Below, in pieces: positions 8,189 to 16,274 of a stretch of DNA of 32,566 bases. Position 1 is the first letter of the stretch, and each line of letters opens with the position of its first letter. The notes under the pieces were generated by a model that searched no databases, was not told the origin of the DNA, and was given only the letters and a program-made list of their open reading frames with translations. Origin of the DNA: Rhodobacter sp. (GTDB lineage: Bacteria; Pseudomonadota; Alphaproteobacteria; Rhodobacterales; Rhodobacteraceae). The stretch spans positions 1-32,566 of the forward strand of contig JAJDOB010000066.1 in the NCBI GenBank assembly GCA_022340385.1. The letters are read 5' to 3'. The translations under genes were made by a program, and so were the position numbers.

Positions 8189-9361
8189 ATGATCACCGTC
8201 GAGAATTTCAACCGCATCGGCGAAGAAAATGCCTTTGCCGTGCTTGCCCGCGCCGGGGCGCTGGCAGACAAGGGCATGGATGTGATCAATTTGGGGATCG
8301 GCCAGCCGGATTTCCCCACGCCTGACAACATCGTCGAAGCCGCGATCAAGGCGCTGAGGGACGGTCATCACGGCTATACGCCCGCGACCGGCATCGCGCC
8401 GCTGCGCGAGGCGGTCAGCGCCGACCTGCACCGCCGCTTCAACGTCGAAGTGGACCCCGGCAACGTCCTGATCGTGCCCGGCGGCAAGGTCACCATGTTT
8501 ACCGCCATCCTGATGTTCGGCGAACCCGGCGCGGATATCCTTTACCCCGATCCCGGCTTTCCGATCTACCGCTCGATGATCGAGTTCACCGGCGCCAACC
8601 CGATCCCGATTCCGATCCGCGAGGAGAACGGCTTTGCCTTTTCCGCCGAGGAAACGCTGGCGCTGATCACGCCGCAAACTCGGCTGATCATCCTGAATTC
8701 GCCCGCCAACCCCTGCGGCGGCGTCACACCGAAAACCGAAGTCGACAAGCTGGTCGCTGGTTTGGCGGATCATCCGCAGGTGGCGATCATGTCCGACGAA
8801 ATCTACGACCAGATGCTTTATGATGGCGAACAGCATGTCAGCCTGCTGACCTACCCGGAGATCCGCGACCGCCTGATCCTGCTGAACGGCTGGTCCAAGA
8901 CCTACGCGATGACCGGCTGGCGGCTGGGCTATTCCGTCTGGCCCGATGATCTGTATGAAAAGGCGCGCAAACTGGCGGTCAACGCCTGGTCCTGCGTCAA
9001 CGCCCCCGCACAATGGGCCGCGCTCGAGGCGCTGACCGGCCCGCAGGATGCCGTCGGCGTGATGCTTGCCGAATTCGACGCACGCCGCAAACTGGTGGTC
9101 AAGCTGCTGAACGACCTGCCCGGCGTCAGCTGTATCACGCCAAAGGGCGCGTTCTATGCGTTCCCCAACGTGAAAGACACCGGCTGGAAAGCCAAGGAAC
9201 TGGCCGGGCAGATGCTGGAAAAGACCGGAGTCGCCACCATCGGCGGGCCTGACTTTGGCATCCTGGGTGAGGGCTACATCCGCCTGTCCTACGCCAACAG
9301 CCAGGAAAACATCGCCCGCGCAGTAGAACGGATGAGGGGCTTCCTTGCCGAAGGCCGATAG
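8189..9361 (+). CDS. Class I PLP-dependent aminotransferase
   Basis: A 390-residue fold-type I aminotransferase of the aspartate aminotransferase superfamily. The PLP lysine is K237 in NGWSKTYAMTGWRLG. Other landmarks are the Y63-T-P-A-T-G segment, N174-P-C-G-G, and S202-D203-E-I-Y206, which contact the cofactor. A late arginine in YIRLSYANS would bind the substrate carboxylate. It transfers amino groups between an amino acid and a 2-oxo acid, but the exact substrate is not readable. Arginine:pyruvate or aspartate/aromatic transaminases are possible. The start at 8189 has GAAAGG upstream. The gene overlaps or abuts aroQ downstream, so the two are probably one transcript, which would suit a role with aromatic amino acids, though this is only context. 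Confidence 0.88.
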   Translation: MITVENFNRIGEENAFAVLARAGALADKGMDVINLGIGQPDFPTPDNIVEAAIKALRDGHHGYTPATGIAPLREAVSADLHRRFNVEVDPGNVLIVPGGKVTMFTAILMFGEPGADILYPDPGFPIYRSMIEFTGANPIPIPIREENGFAFSAEETLALITPQTRLIILNSPANPCGGVTPKTEVDKLVAGLADHPQVAIMSDEIYDQMLYDGEQHVSLLTYPEIRDRLILLNGWSKTYAMTGWRLGYSVWPDDLYEKARKLAVNAWSCVNAPAQWAALEALTGPQDAVGVMLAEFDARRKLVVKLLNDLPGVSCITPKGAFYAFPNVKDTGWKAKELAGQMLEKTGVATIGGPDFGILGEGYIRLSYANSQENIARAVERMRGFLAEGR

Positions 9362-9380
9362 GCAGAACGGGGCATCGGAC

Positions 9381-9860
9381 GTGACAGCGCGGATCACCAT
9401 TCTGAACGGGCCCAATCTCAACCTGCTGGGGGTCAGAGAGCCGCATATCTACGGCACCACGACCCTTGCCGAGATCGAAAGCACCTGCCGCGAGGCGGCG
9501 GGTTTTCTGAACGTGACATTGGCGTTTCATCAGTCAAACCACGAAGGCGAATTGCTGGACCTGATCCACGCGGCCCGTGAAGATACCGATGCACTGATCA
9601 TCAATCCGGCGGGGCTGTCATTCACATCCATTGCGCTGTTTGACGCCATCAAGGCCTTTGACGGGCCCTGCATCGAACTGCACCTTTCCAACATCCAGGC
9701 CCGAGACGAGTTGCATCGTCACTCCAAACTGTCTGCTGCGGCCACTGCGGTTATCTGCGGGCTGGGGCCGTATGGATACATTATGGCCCTGCAGGCCGCG
9801 GCTCAGCGGTTGGGAAAACTGCCCGCAACCATGGCAAACGGGTTGCGCGGCATCCGATAG
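9381..9860 (+). CDS. aroQ: Type II 3-dehydroquinate dehydratase
   Basis: A 159-residue type II dehydroquinase, which converts 3-dehydroquinate to 3-dehydroshikimate in the shikimate pathway. The family signature ILNGPNLNLLGVREPHIYG is at the N terminus, with the catalytic tyrosine at residue 24. HQSNHEGEL, INPAGLSFTSIAL and the ELHLSN segment with the catalytic histidine follow. I chose the GTG at 9381 because it gives the short leader normal for the family. An ATG at 9345 in the same frame, overlapping the aminotransferase gene by 17 bases and preceded by GAGGGG, is a real alternative that would add 12 residues. The gene follows the aminotransferase gene directly and is probably translated from the same mRNA. 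Confidence 0.93.
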   Translation: MTARITILNGPNLNLLGVREPHIYGTTTLAEIESTCREAAGFLNVTLAFHQSNHEGELLDLIHAAREDTDALIINPAGLSFTSIALFDAIKAFDGPCIELHLSNIQARDELHRHSKLSAAATAVICGLGPYGYIMALQAAAQRLGKLPATMANGLRGIR

Positions 9861-9923
9861 CGGCCCGTCAAAGGCATGCCCAAAGCTTGACAGGCATCGC
9901 GAAAGAACGCTCAAATCCATCGC

Positions 9924-10625
9924 ATGACGACGCGCGCATACCTTTGGGCTGCGCTGTCGCTGAGCATCGCGACTGCCGCACAGTCCCAGGCCATCCAGCA
10001 GGTGCCCTATGCCCAGCTGGAAGACGAACTGACTGCGCGCATTGATTTCGAAGGCTTCCCGCGCCTGCCCTCGCCCGGCAGTCAGCTGGACGGCATCCAG
10101 GCCTTCGATGGCGCGCTGATCGGCGAACGCTTTGACGGGCAGATGATTGCGCAGGATCACGGGTTCGACATTCTGCATCTGGCACCCACCCCGCCGCTGC
10201 GGCTGCGCCCCGGCGCCAATGGCGAGAATCTGGCGGTGGAGTTCGTGTTCTTCATGTCCAACCAGCTGAAGGGCATGGCGCCCCCCGGCTTTCCCGAACG
10301 CAATGGCGGCGGCGAGGGTGCGGTGGCGATCCTGTTTGAACGCGACCAGTCGGCGTTGGGGTTCCGGGTCACGGCAGAGCCCGACCCGAAGAATCCCGAG
10401 ATCGCCAAGGGCCGGATGACGGTTGCGTTCTATCGCCGCGACGGCGCGCTGATCGACCGGCTGGATGTAGAACTGGGCTGGCTGCTGGCCGGGTACGGAT
10501 TTCAGCGCAGCGATGGCGCCGAGGACATCGCCGGCATCGCCATCACCAATCGCGACCCGCAAGGCGTGATGATCGACGACGTGATATTCGACCGGGTGCT
10601 GGTGACAAGCTGGCTGCGGCCGTGA
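9924..10625 (+). CDS. Secreted protein of unknown function
   Basis: A 233-residue protein that I do not recognise. The first 23 residues form a Sec signal peptide ending in QSQA. The mature part is rich in beta-forming sequence, with an IDFEGFP segment, a long EFVFFMSNQLKGMAPPGFP stretch, and a C-terminal VMIDDVIFDRVLV strand. The pattern (DFEGFP, GFRV, AGIAITNRDPQGVMIDDV) resembles beta-sandwich, lectin-like extracellular domains, but this is a loose impression. No cysteines are seen in the mature part. The start at 9924 is the only one giving a signal peptide; the ribosome site is weak. It converges with the cyclodeaminase-like gene, nine bases apart, and follows aroQ by 63 bases. Confidence 0.7.
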   Translation: MTTRAYLWAALSLSIATAAQSQAIQQVPYAQLEDELTARIDFEGFPRLPSPGSQLDGIQAFDGALIGERFDGQMIAQDHGFDILHLAPTPPLRLRPGANGENLAVEFVFFMSNQLKGMAPPGFPERNGGGEGAVAILFERDQSALGFRVTAEPDPKNPEIAKGRMTVAFYRRDGALIDRLDVELGWLLAGYGFQRSDGAEDIAGIAITNRDPQGVMIDDVIFDRVLVTSWLRP

Positions 10626-10634
10626 CTTGTGCGC

Positions 10635-11558
10635 CTATCCGCCCGTCGCGCGCTGATAGGCCAGCGCCGCGACTGCCAGATCGCCCACGGAAATGCCGCG
10701 AAAGATAAAGGCCGACGGGCGCGCCGGGTCCGGCGCGGCGCCGTCCACCACCAGCCCGGTCAGATCGCCGGTGATCAGATCGGCGGCGACCATCGGTTTT
10801 TCCATCGCCTTTTCCTGTTCCAGATCGTCAACGTAGATGCGGCCAAATGCCGATTGCCCGGCGGGTTGCCACGGTATGCCCAGATCGGTGATCGCCGCGA
10901 ATGCTCCGGGCTTCAGCCAGCGCGCATCGACGAACGGTGCCGTGTCATAGTTCAGCGTCACCGAACTGACGATGATATCGGCGTCACTGATGGCGGCCTG
11001 CGCAGTGGCGCTGACCGCGTCCAGACCAAGCTCGCGTGCAATGTCGATCAGGCGGTCGACGCTGGTCTGGCTGCGGCTGTGGATCGCGACATGCTCCAGC
11101 GGGAACATCTGCGCAAAGGCACGCAGATGGCTTTCGCCCTGCACCCCGGCTCCGATCAGGCCCAGTGTCCTGCTCGCCGGATCGGCCAGCCGTCTGGCCG
11201 CCACTGCCGACAGCCCGGCGGTGCGCACCGCCGTCACCCAATTGGCATCCAGCGTGGCGCGCAACTGGCCGGTTTCGCTGTCCAGCAGCAGGATCGCGCC
11301 GTTGATACCGGGCAGCCCGTTGGCCTTGTTGCGGTCGTTGACCAGCACCGATTTCACCACGATCAGCCCGGCCGCATCAGAGGCCGCCAGCGTCGCCATC
11401 ATGTAGCGCCCGTCAGGCGCAATCGCGGCGGTTTTCGGCGCGGCGGTGATCGTGCCGGCGACCAGACCGCGCAGGGTGTCCTCGATCGCGGTGACGATCT
11501 CTGGCGTGGTGATCCCAAGGCCCGCCAACGCGGCATCGTCGAGATATAGCGTTGTCAT
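10635..11558 (-). CDS. Ornithine cyclodeaminase / mu-crystallin family protein
   Basis: A 307-residue NAD(P)-binding protein of the OCD/mu-crystallin family. The N-terminal half carries the substrate domain, with VKSVLVNDRNKANGLP and the RTAGLSAVAARRLA helix. The Rossmann motif LIGAGVQGESHL lies near residues 134-145. Members include ornithine cyclodeaminase, ketimine reductases, and alanine or 2,4-diaminobutanoate-related enzymes; which reaction applies is not decidable here. VKSV in place of the usual VKxxN segment suggests it need not be a true ornithine cyclodeaminase. The start at 11558 is the first ATG. It follows the methylsuccinyl-CoA dehydrogenase gene on the same strand, with 55 bases between, so it may be the last gene of that transcript. 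Confidence 0.8.
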   Translation of the reverse strand: MTTLYLDDAALAGLGITTPEIVTAIEDTLRGLVAGTITAAPKTAAIAPDGRYMMATLAASDAAGLIVVKSVLVNDRNKANGLPGINGAILLLDSETGQLRATLDANWVTAVRTAGLSAVAARRLADPASRTLGLIGAGVQGESHLRAFAQMFPLEHVAIHSRSQTSVDRLIDIARELGLDAVSATAQAAISDADIIVSSVTLNYDTAPFVDARWLKPGAFAAITDLGIPWQPAGQSAFGRIYVDDLEQEKAMEKPMVAADLITGDLTGLVVDGAAPDPARPSAFIFRGISVGDLAVAALAYQRATGG

Positions 11559-11613
11559 CGGCGGCCCCTTTCACCGGACAGACTGCGGGGGGTGAGCGCG
11601 GATTGCAAGCGCG

Positions 11614-13296
11614 TCAGCCCAACAGGCGGCGCGCAATGACCTGCGCCTGAATTTCCGCGGCGCCCTCGAAGATGTTCAGAATGCGCGCGTCGCACAGAAT
11701 GCGGCTAACCTGGTATTCCAGCGCAAAGCCGTTGCCGCCGTGGATTTGCAGCGCGTTGTCGGCAGCCGCCCAGGCTACACGGGCGCCCAGCAGCTTGGCC
11801 ATTCCGGCCTCCAGATCGCAGCGCCGGTCATTGTCTTTCTCGCGGGCGGAAAAATAGGTCAGCTGCCGGGCCACCATGATTTCCACCGCCATCATCGCCA
11901 GTTTGCCAGCCACGCGCGGAAACTCGATCAGCGATTTGCCGAACTGCTTGCGGTCGAGTGCGTATTGCATCCCGACCTCAAGCGCGGATTGCGCTACACC
12001 GATGGCGCGCGCAGCGGTCTGGATGCGGGCGGATTCGAAGGTCTGCATCAACTGCTTGAACCCGTTGCCCTCGACCCCGCCCAGCAGGTTCTCCGCCTTC
12101 ACCGGGAACGCGTCGAACGCCAGTTCGTATTCCTTCATGCCGCGATAGCCCAGCACCTCGATCTCGCCACCGCTCATGCCCGGGGTCGGGAAAGGCTCCT
12201 GATCCGTGCCGGGGGACTTTTCGGCCAGGAACATGCTGAGGCCTCTGTAATCGCTGGTTTGCGGATCGGTGCGCGCCAGCAGCGTCATCATATGAGTGCG
12301 CGCGGCATGGGTGATCCAGGTCTTGTTGCCGGTCACGTCGTAGACATCGCCGTTCTTCACCGCCCGGGTGCGCAAAGACCCAAGGTCGGACCCGGTGTTG
12401 GGTTCGGTAAAAACCGCCGTTGGCAAGGTCTCGCCGCTGGCCAGTTGTGGCAGCCATTTGGCCTTCTGGTCGTCGGTGCCGCCACACAGGATCAGTTCGG
12501 CCGCGATCTCGCTGCGCGTGCCAAGCGATCCGACCCCGATATAGCCGCGCGACAGTTCCTCGCTGACCACCACCATCGAGGCCTTGGACAGGCCGAAGCC
12601 GCCGAATTCCTCGGGGATGGTCAGGCCGAACACGCCCATTTCGGCAAGCTCGTCGATGATCTCCATCGGGATCAGTTCGTCTTTCAAATGCCAGTCATGG
12701 GCGTTCGGAACAACGCGGTCGTCGGCAAAACGGCGGAACTGTTCGCGGATCATTTCCAACTCGTCGTCCAGCCCGGTCGCACCGAACGTGGCATGTCCGG
12801 TGTTTTCGCGCATCAGCGCGACCAGCCGCATCCGCGCGGCCTGGGTGTTGCCCGACCGGGTCAGTTCGCCCACCGCGTCGGTCATCAGGGCGCGCTGGTC
12901 ATGCCGGGGCAGGCCGATATCCTGCAGGCGCACGATTTCGCCCTGGCTCATCGGGATGCCGCCGTCGATCTGCGACAGGTACTCGCCGAACGCAATCTGA
13001 TGGATCAGCTGTTCCATCTCGGTGAACCTGTCCTCGGCCTGCAGCCGTTCGGCCCAGCCCTGCATCTCGCGCAGCGCCTCGACATAGGTCGCCAGCCAGG
13101 CCAGCCCGTGCGCGGCCGTCTGGTGGGTCTCAAGCAGGTCGGCAGAGACCTTGCCATCCCGACCGACCATGTCGCGGACAGTCGATCTTGCTGCATCCAG
13201 CAGCGCCGAGGCGGGTTGCAACGCGGCGGCGGTAAGGGTCAGAAGATCGGGTAGAACGGGTGTGTTCATCGTCAGATCCTGTCCATCGTGAGCCAT
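11614..13296 (-). CDS. mcd: (2S)-methylsuccinyl-CoA dehydrogenase
   Basis: A 560-residue acyl-CoA dehydrogenase with an N-terminal extension of roughly 170 residues, the hallmark of Mcd, which oxidises (2S)-methylsuccinyl-CoA to mesaconyl-CoA in the ethylmalonyl-CoA pathway for acetate assimilation. The dehydrogenase core contains the FAD-binding TEPNTGSDLGSLRTRA segment, DRKQFGKSLIEFP, QIHGGNGFALEYQVSRI and the catalytic glutamate E544 in NIFEGAAEIQ. Electrons pass to ETF, whose genes are at 24319-26006. The start at 13296 has AGGAGG six bases upstream; a second ATG nine codons later (13269) is weaker, and the frame to 13356 is unsupported. An inverted repeat at 13342-13354 lies upstream. 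The gene sits with an OCD-like gene downstream and an RraA-like gene upstream. The identity rests on the long N-terminal domain and remembered family sequences. Confidence 0.85.
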   Translation of the reverse strand: MAHDGQDLTMNTPVLPDLLTLTAAALQPASALLDAARSTVRDMVGRDGKVSADLLETHQTAAHGLAWLATYVEALREMQGWAERLQAEDRFTEMEQLIHQIAFGEYLSQIDGGIPMSQGEIVRLQDIGLPRHDQRALMTDAVGELTRSGNTQAARMRLVALMRENTGHATFGATGLDDELEMIREQFRRFADDRVVPNAHDWHLKDELIPMEIIDELAEMGVFGLTIPEEFGGFGLSKASMVVVSEELSRGYIGVGSLGTRSEIAAELILCGGTDDQKAKWLPQLASGETLPTAVFTEPNTGSDLGSLRTRAVKNGDVYDVTGNKTWITHAARTHMMTLLARTDPQTSDYRGLSMFLAEKSPGTDQEPFPTPGMSGGEIEVLGYRGMKEYELAFDAFPVKAENLLGGVEGNGFKQLMQTFESARIQTAARAIGVAQSALEVGMQYALDRKQFGKSLIEFPRVAGKLAMMAVEIMVARQLTYFSAREKDNDRRCDLEAGMAKLLGARVAWAAADNALQIHGGNGFALEYQVSRILCDARILNIFEGAAEIQAQVIARRLLG

Positions 13297-13341
13297 GGCA
13301 TGCCTCCTGTTCCCAAGTCCGGATGACATAATTCTTTCGCA

Positions 13342-13354
13342 GTTGCAGCGCAAC
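13342..13354. promoter_or_regulatory. Inverted repeat upstream of mcd
   Basis: GTTGC-AGC-GCAAC, five-base arms around three bases, 46 bases before the mcd start. The half-site TTGC/GCAA recalls the TTTGCAAA-type sites of short-chain fatty acyl regulators (RamB/PccR family) that control acyl-CoA metabolism, but the match is partial. An AT-rich stretch lies next to it. A role in mcd control is inference. Confidence 0.3.
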
Positions 13355-13507
13355 AATAATTCGCGCAGACGATCAATTTAGACCAAAGATGTCGCGGCGA
13401 CGCCAGAGAGAGGTCGCCGATACCACGTTTTTCTCAGGTTACATTCCAAACGGTCCGATGCGCGCCCATTGACGAGAACCGCGTATTTTGCACTCGCAGA
13501 AACCCGG

Positions 13508-14206
13508 TCAGTCGACGTATTTCGCCTGATCTCCGGCCAGAAGCTCGACAATCGCCTGCGGCGTTCTCAGGCCGTTGTTCAACTCTTTTTCCAGCTCGGT
13601 TTCCAACGCACGCACCTTGGCCAACATCCCGATGACCTGGTCCAGGTGTTCGAACGGAACCACAACCACACCGTCACGGTCTGCGACGATCATATCGCCG
13701 GTTTCAACTTCGCGACCGCCGATCTGAACAGGGAAACCCACCGTGCCGGGGCCCTTGGAATAGGGCGACCCGGGATTCAGGCCGGTGCACCAGACCGGCA
13801 GCCCGACTTCCACGATCCCGGCATAGTCGCGCACCGGTCCGTCGGTGACGAACCCTGCCGCGCCGCAATTCTTCATCATCGCCGCGACCCGGTCACCGGC
13901 GGCGGCACAGCCCTGATGGCCGTGAAAGGCGGATATGACGATATCGCCCGCGCGGATCGATTCAAGCGCACCCAGCAGCGCCAGAATGTCGGCGGGTCCG
14001 CAATCGACCGTCAGCGCCGGACCAGAGGCCTGACAGGCAATGTCCAGACCATCGCCCACCGGCTTGATCGCGGGCGAAAGCGATCCGGCACCGTACATCG
14101 CATCGACGACGAAGCTGGTCGGAACATCCTGAAACGCGGCGATCTGCTGCGCGGTCGGGCGGCGCGATGCCCGTTTGATGGTCAGTAGAGGCGGTTCTTC
14201 GATCAT
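13508..14206 (-). CDS. RraA-like / 4-hydroxy-4-methyl-2-oxoglutarate aldolase family protein
   Basis: A 232-residue member of the RraA-like family. The metal and substrate motif is intact: GAAGFVTDGPVRD, with D122, R126 and D127, the set needed for catalysis in the HMG/CHA aldolases; RraA proper lacks the aldolase reaction. Such aldolases split 4-carboxy-4-hydroxy-2-oxoacids to pyruvate and also decarboxylate oxaloacetate. True RraA (about 160 residues) inhibits RNase E; the greater length here favours the enzyme group. It lies 109 bases from pckA on the same strand, and both could act on oxaloacetate, a suggestive but unproven link. The start at 14206 is the first ATG, with AGAGGCAG upstream. 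The 211 bases between it and mcd hold only the mcd upstream region. Confidence 0.78.
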   Translation of the reverse strand: MIEEPPLLTIKRASRRPTAQQIAAFQDVPTSFVVDAMYGAGSLSPAIKPVGDGLDIACQASGPALTVDCGPADILALLGALESIRAGDIVISAFHGHQGCAAAGDRVAAMMKNCGAAGFVTDGPVRDYAGIVEVGLPVWCTGLNPGSPYSKGPGTVGFPVQIGGREVETGDMIVADRDGVVVVPFEHLDQVIGMLAKVRALETELEKELNNGLRTPQAIVELLAGDQAKYVD

Positions 14207-14257
14207 CGGCTTCTGCCTCTGTTGAATTTCAGGCTTGCGAAACGATGACCGAAATAC

Positions 14258-14299
14258 GCGCCCGCGTCCATAGACGCAGGCGCCCGTCAGGCCTGACGG
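14258..14299 (-). terminator. Double inverted repeat after pckA, probable terminator
   Basis: A perfect 16-base palindrome CCGTCAGGCCTGACGG (14284-14299) is followed, in the direction of pckA transcription, by an 11-base stem (14273-14283 with 14258-14268, one G-U wobble in the transcript) around a four-base loop. Only a weak T stretch (GTATTT) follows. The position, 17 bases after the pckA stop, favours a terminator, perhaps one that insulates the RraA-like gene. Confidence 0.5.
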
Positions 14300-14315
14300 C
14301 CCGTCTCAACCGGGT

Positions 14316-15914
14316 TCAGCCGATGGCAACCGCTTTCACGTCATCGTCGATATAGCCAAGGTATTGTTCAAAATTCTTGGCGAACATCGACACCAGCTTG
14401 GCCGCTTGCGCATCATAGGCCGCCCCGTCGTCCCAGGTGCGGCGTGGATCCAGCAGGATCGAGGCGACTTCGGGTACATCGACGGGGACTTCGAAGCCGA
14501 AATTCCGATCCTTGCGGAACTTCACGTTGGCAAGCGATCCGTCAAGTGCCGCCGTCAGCAGCGTGCGGGTCGACCGGATCGGCATCCGGCTGCCGGTTCC
14601 GTAGGCGCCGCCGGTCCAGCCGGTGTTGACCAGCCAGCAGGTCGCGCCGTGCTTGGCAATCTTCTCGCGCAGCATCGCCCCATAGATTTCGGGCCGGCGC
14701 GGCATGAAGGGCGCGCCGAAACAGGTGGAAAACGTCGGCTGCGGTTCGGTCACACCGCGCTCCGTGCCCGCCACCTTGGACGTGAAGCCGGACAAAAAGT
14801 GGTACTCCGCCTGTGCCGGCGACAGCCGCGCGATCGGCGGCAGCACGCCGAACGCGTCGCAGGTCAGCATGATGACATTCTTGGGGTGCCCGCCCAGCGC
14901 CGTTGGCGAGGCGTTCGAGATATAGTTCATCGGGTAGGCACAGCGCATGTTGGCGGTCAGGCTGTCATCCTCGAAATCAAGTTCCAGCGTTTCCTTGTCG
15001 TAGACCATGTTTTCGATCACGGTGCCGAACATCGAGCAGGTGGCAAAGATCTCCGGCTCTGCCTCGGCGCTGAGCGAGATGGTCTTGGCGTAACAGCCGC
15101 CTTCGAAATTGAACGACCCACGTTCCGACCAGCCGTGTTCATCGTCGCCGATCAGCACCCGGTTCGGATCCGCCGAAAGCGTGGTCTTGCCGGTTCCTGA
15201 AAGCCCGAAGAAGATCGCGGTGTCCACCGGATTGCCCGGTGCGTGGTTGGCCGAACAGTGCATCGGCATCACGCCTTTCTCGGGCAGGATGTAGTTCAGC
15301 AGCGAAAACACCGATTTCTTGTTCTCGCCTGCATATTCGCTGTCGCCGATCAGGATCAGCTTCTTGTCCATATGCACCGCTATGACGGTTTCGGAGCGGC
15401 AGCCGTGGCGCGCCGGATCGGCCTTGAAGGTCGGGCAGTTCAGGATTGTGAACTCTGGCTCGTAATCATCAAGTTCGGACCGCGTCGGGCGTCGCAGCAT
15501 GTGGCGGATGAACAGGTTGTGCCAGGCCAGTTCGTTCACGACCCGTACATCCAGGCGATGGGCGGGGTCGGCCCCGCCGAACAGATCCTGCACGAAATAG
15601 TCGCGCCCCTTCATGTGCTCCAGCATGTCGGCGTAAAGGCGGTCGAACGCTTCCGGCTCCATCGGGGCGTTGTTTTCCCACCAGACGCTTGCCTCGACCG
15701 ATGGCGTGCGAACCATGAATTTGTCTTTCGGCGAACGGCCCGTGTGCTTACCGGTCTCCACCAGCAGCGCGCCGCCTTTACCCAGCACCCCTTCGCCGCG
15801 CTTGATCGCAGCTTCGACCAGTGACGGCTCCAGCAGGTTGTAATATACGTTGCCCAGCCCCGAAATGCCCTGATCCTCAAGGCGATGGTTTGGGTTAACC
15901 CTTCCGGTGTCCAT
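14316..15914 (-). CDS. pckA: Phosphoenolpyruvate carboxykinase (ATP)
   Basis: A 532-residue ATP-type PEPCK, the usual length, which converts oxaloacetate and ATP to PEP, CO2 and ADP, the first step of gluconeogenesis. The substrate loop [10 protein letters not shown] (57-66), the kinase-1a P-loop GLSGTGKTT (237-245), the metal-binding GDDEHGW segment (256-262) and the FEGGCYAK segment are all intact. The start at 15914 is preceded by AAGGAG with a seven-base spacer. It diverges from chvI, an arrangement known in many alphaproteobacteria. The upstream region carries two tandem copies of GTTAGCGCAACCA (16061-16093) and a candidate promoter, which suggests activation by a CceR-like regulator on gluconeogenic carbon sources. 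Confidence 0.97.
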   Translation of the reverse strand: MDTGRVNPNHRLEDQGISGLGNVYYNLLEPSLVEAAIKRGEGVLGKGGALLVETGKHTGRSPKDKFMVRTPSVEASVWWENNAPMEPEAFDRLYADMLEHMKGRDYFVQDLFGGADPAHRLDVRVVNELAWHNLFIRHMLRRPTRSELDDYEPEFTILNCPTFKADPARHGCRSETVIAVHMDKKLILIGDSEYAGENKKSVFSLLNYILPEKGVMPMHCSANHAPGNPVDTAIFFGLSGTGKTTLSADPNRVLIGDDEHGWSERGSFNFEGGCYAKTISLSAEAEPEIFATCSMFGTVIENMVYDKETLELDFEDDSLTANMRCAYPMNYISNASPTALGGHPKNVIMLTCDAFGVLPPIARLSPAQAEYHFLSGFTSKVAGTERGVTEPQPTFSTCFGAPFMPRRPEIYGAMLREKIAKHGATCWLVNTGWTGGAYGTGSRMPIRSTRTLLTAALDGSLANVKFRKDRNFGFEVPVDVPEVASILLDPRRTWDDGAAYDAQAAKLVSMFAKNFEQYLGYIDDDVKAVAIG

Positions 15915-16016
15915 GATGCCGCTCCTTCGCCAATTTGTGTGGCGTTCTGGTCATATTTTTCTCCACGGCAGGTGCGCCAATGGCGAATACGGGGAGAAAG
16001 CCCCCATGCCCGGGGC

Positions 16017-16045
16017 GTATAACATGATGATTTTCGCTGTGAATA
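16017..16045 (-). promoter_or_regulatory. Candidate pckA promoter
   Basis: On the reverse strand TATTCA (16045-16040) and TTATAC (16022-16017) are 17 bases apart. The start point would be near 16010, giving a leader of about 95 bases. The tandem repeats at 16061-16093 would then lie at about -50 to -85, an activator position. Confidence 0.35.
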
Positions 16046-16060
16046 GGCGGCTTTGACACA

Positions 16061-16093
16061 GTTAGCGCAACCACGGCAGGGTTAGCGCAACCA
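16061..16093. promoter_or_regulatory. Two tandem CceR-like operators upstream of pckA
   Basis: GTTAGCGCAACCA occurs at 16061-16073 and again at 16081-16093, exactly 20 bases (two helical turns) apart. Each resembles the palindrome GTTAGCGCTAAC (ten of twelve positions), which I recall as the site of CceR, a LacI-family regulator of central carbon metabolism in Rhodobacter that activates gluconeogenic genes. The repeat is seen directly; the regulator assignment is from memory of the family. Confidence 0.6.
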
Positions 16094-16274
16094 TACACAG
16101 GAATGACATCTTAATGCCATGAAGTGAGGTAAATTAGCCATTGGTTACGATTTTTCGCGTTCCTATTGGGCCCACACGCCGGGTGATTCGCACTTAGTTG
16201 TTGATTCCATAGGGCGAAGTAGGAACAATGTTTCAAAAAGCTGGCACACACAGAGCAGTATAAGGAAACCTCCT

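Larger units (their letters stand above)
15915..16274. other. pckA-chvI divergent intergenic region
   Basis: 360 bases without a gene, distinctly more AT-rich toward chvI. The pckA side holds a possible promoter (16017-16045) and two tandem direct repeats (16061-16093). On the chvI side AAGGAAACCTCCT precedes the start; I see no strong promoter boxes there, only weak candidates such as TTGTTG at 16198 with TAGGAA at 16220. Confidence 0.6.

Noticed and set aside
11740-13254. A 504-codon open frame on the forward strand, antisense to mcd
   Set aside because: It is a shadow of the codon bias of the mcd gene: no ribosome site, no recognisable domain, and a composition rich in H, R, Q and G typical of antisense frames in GC-rich DNA.
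16159-16226. GTTCCTA ... TAGGAAC inverted repeat upstream of chvI
   Set aside because: Only seven bases per arm with 54 bases between; expected by chance in a region of this size, and no supporting structure between the arms.
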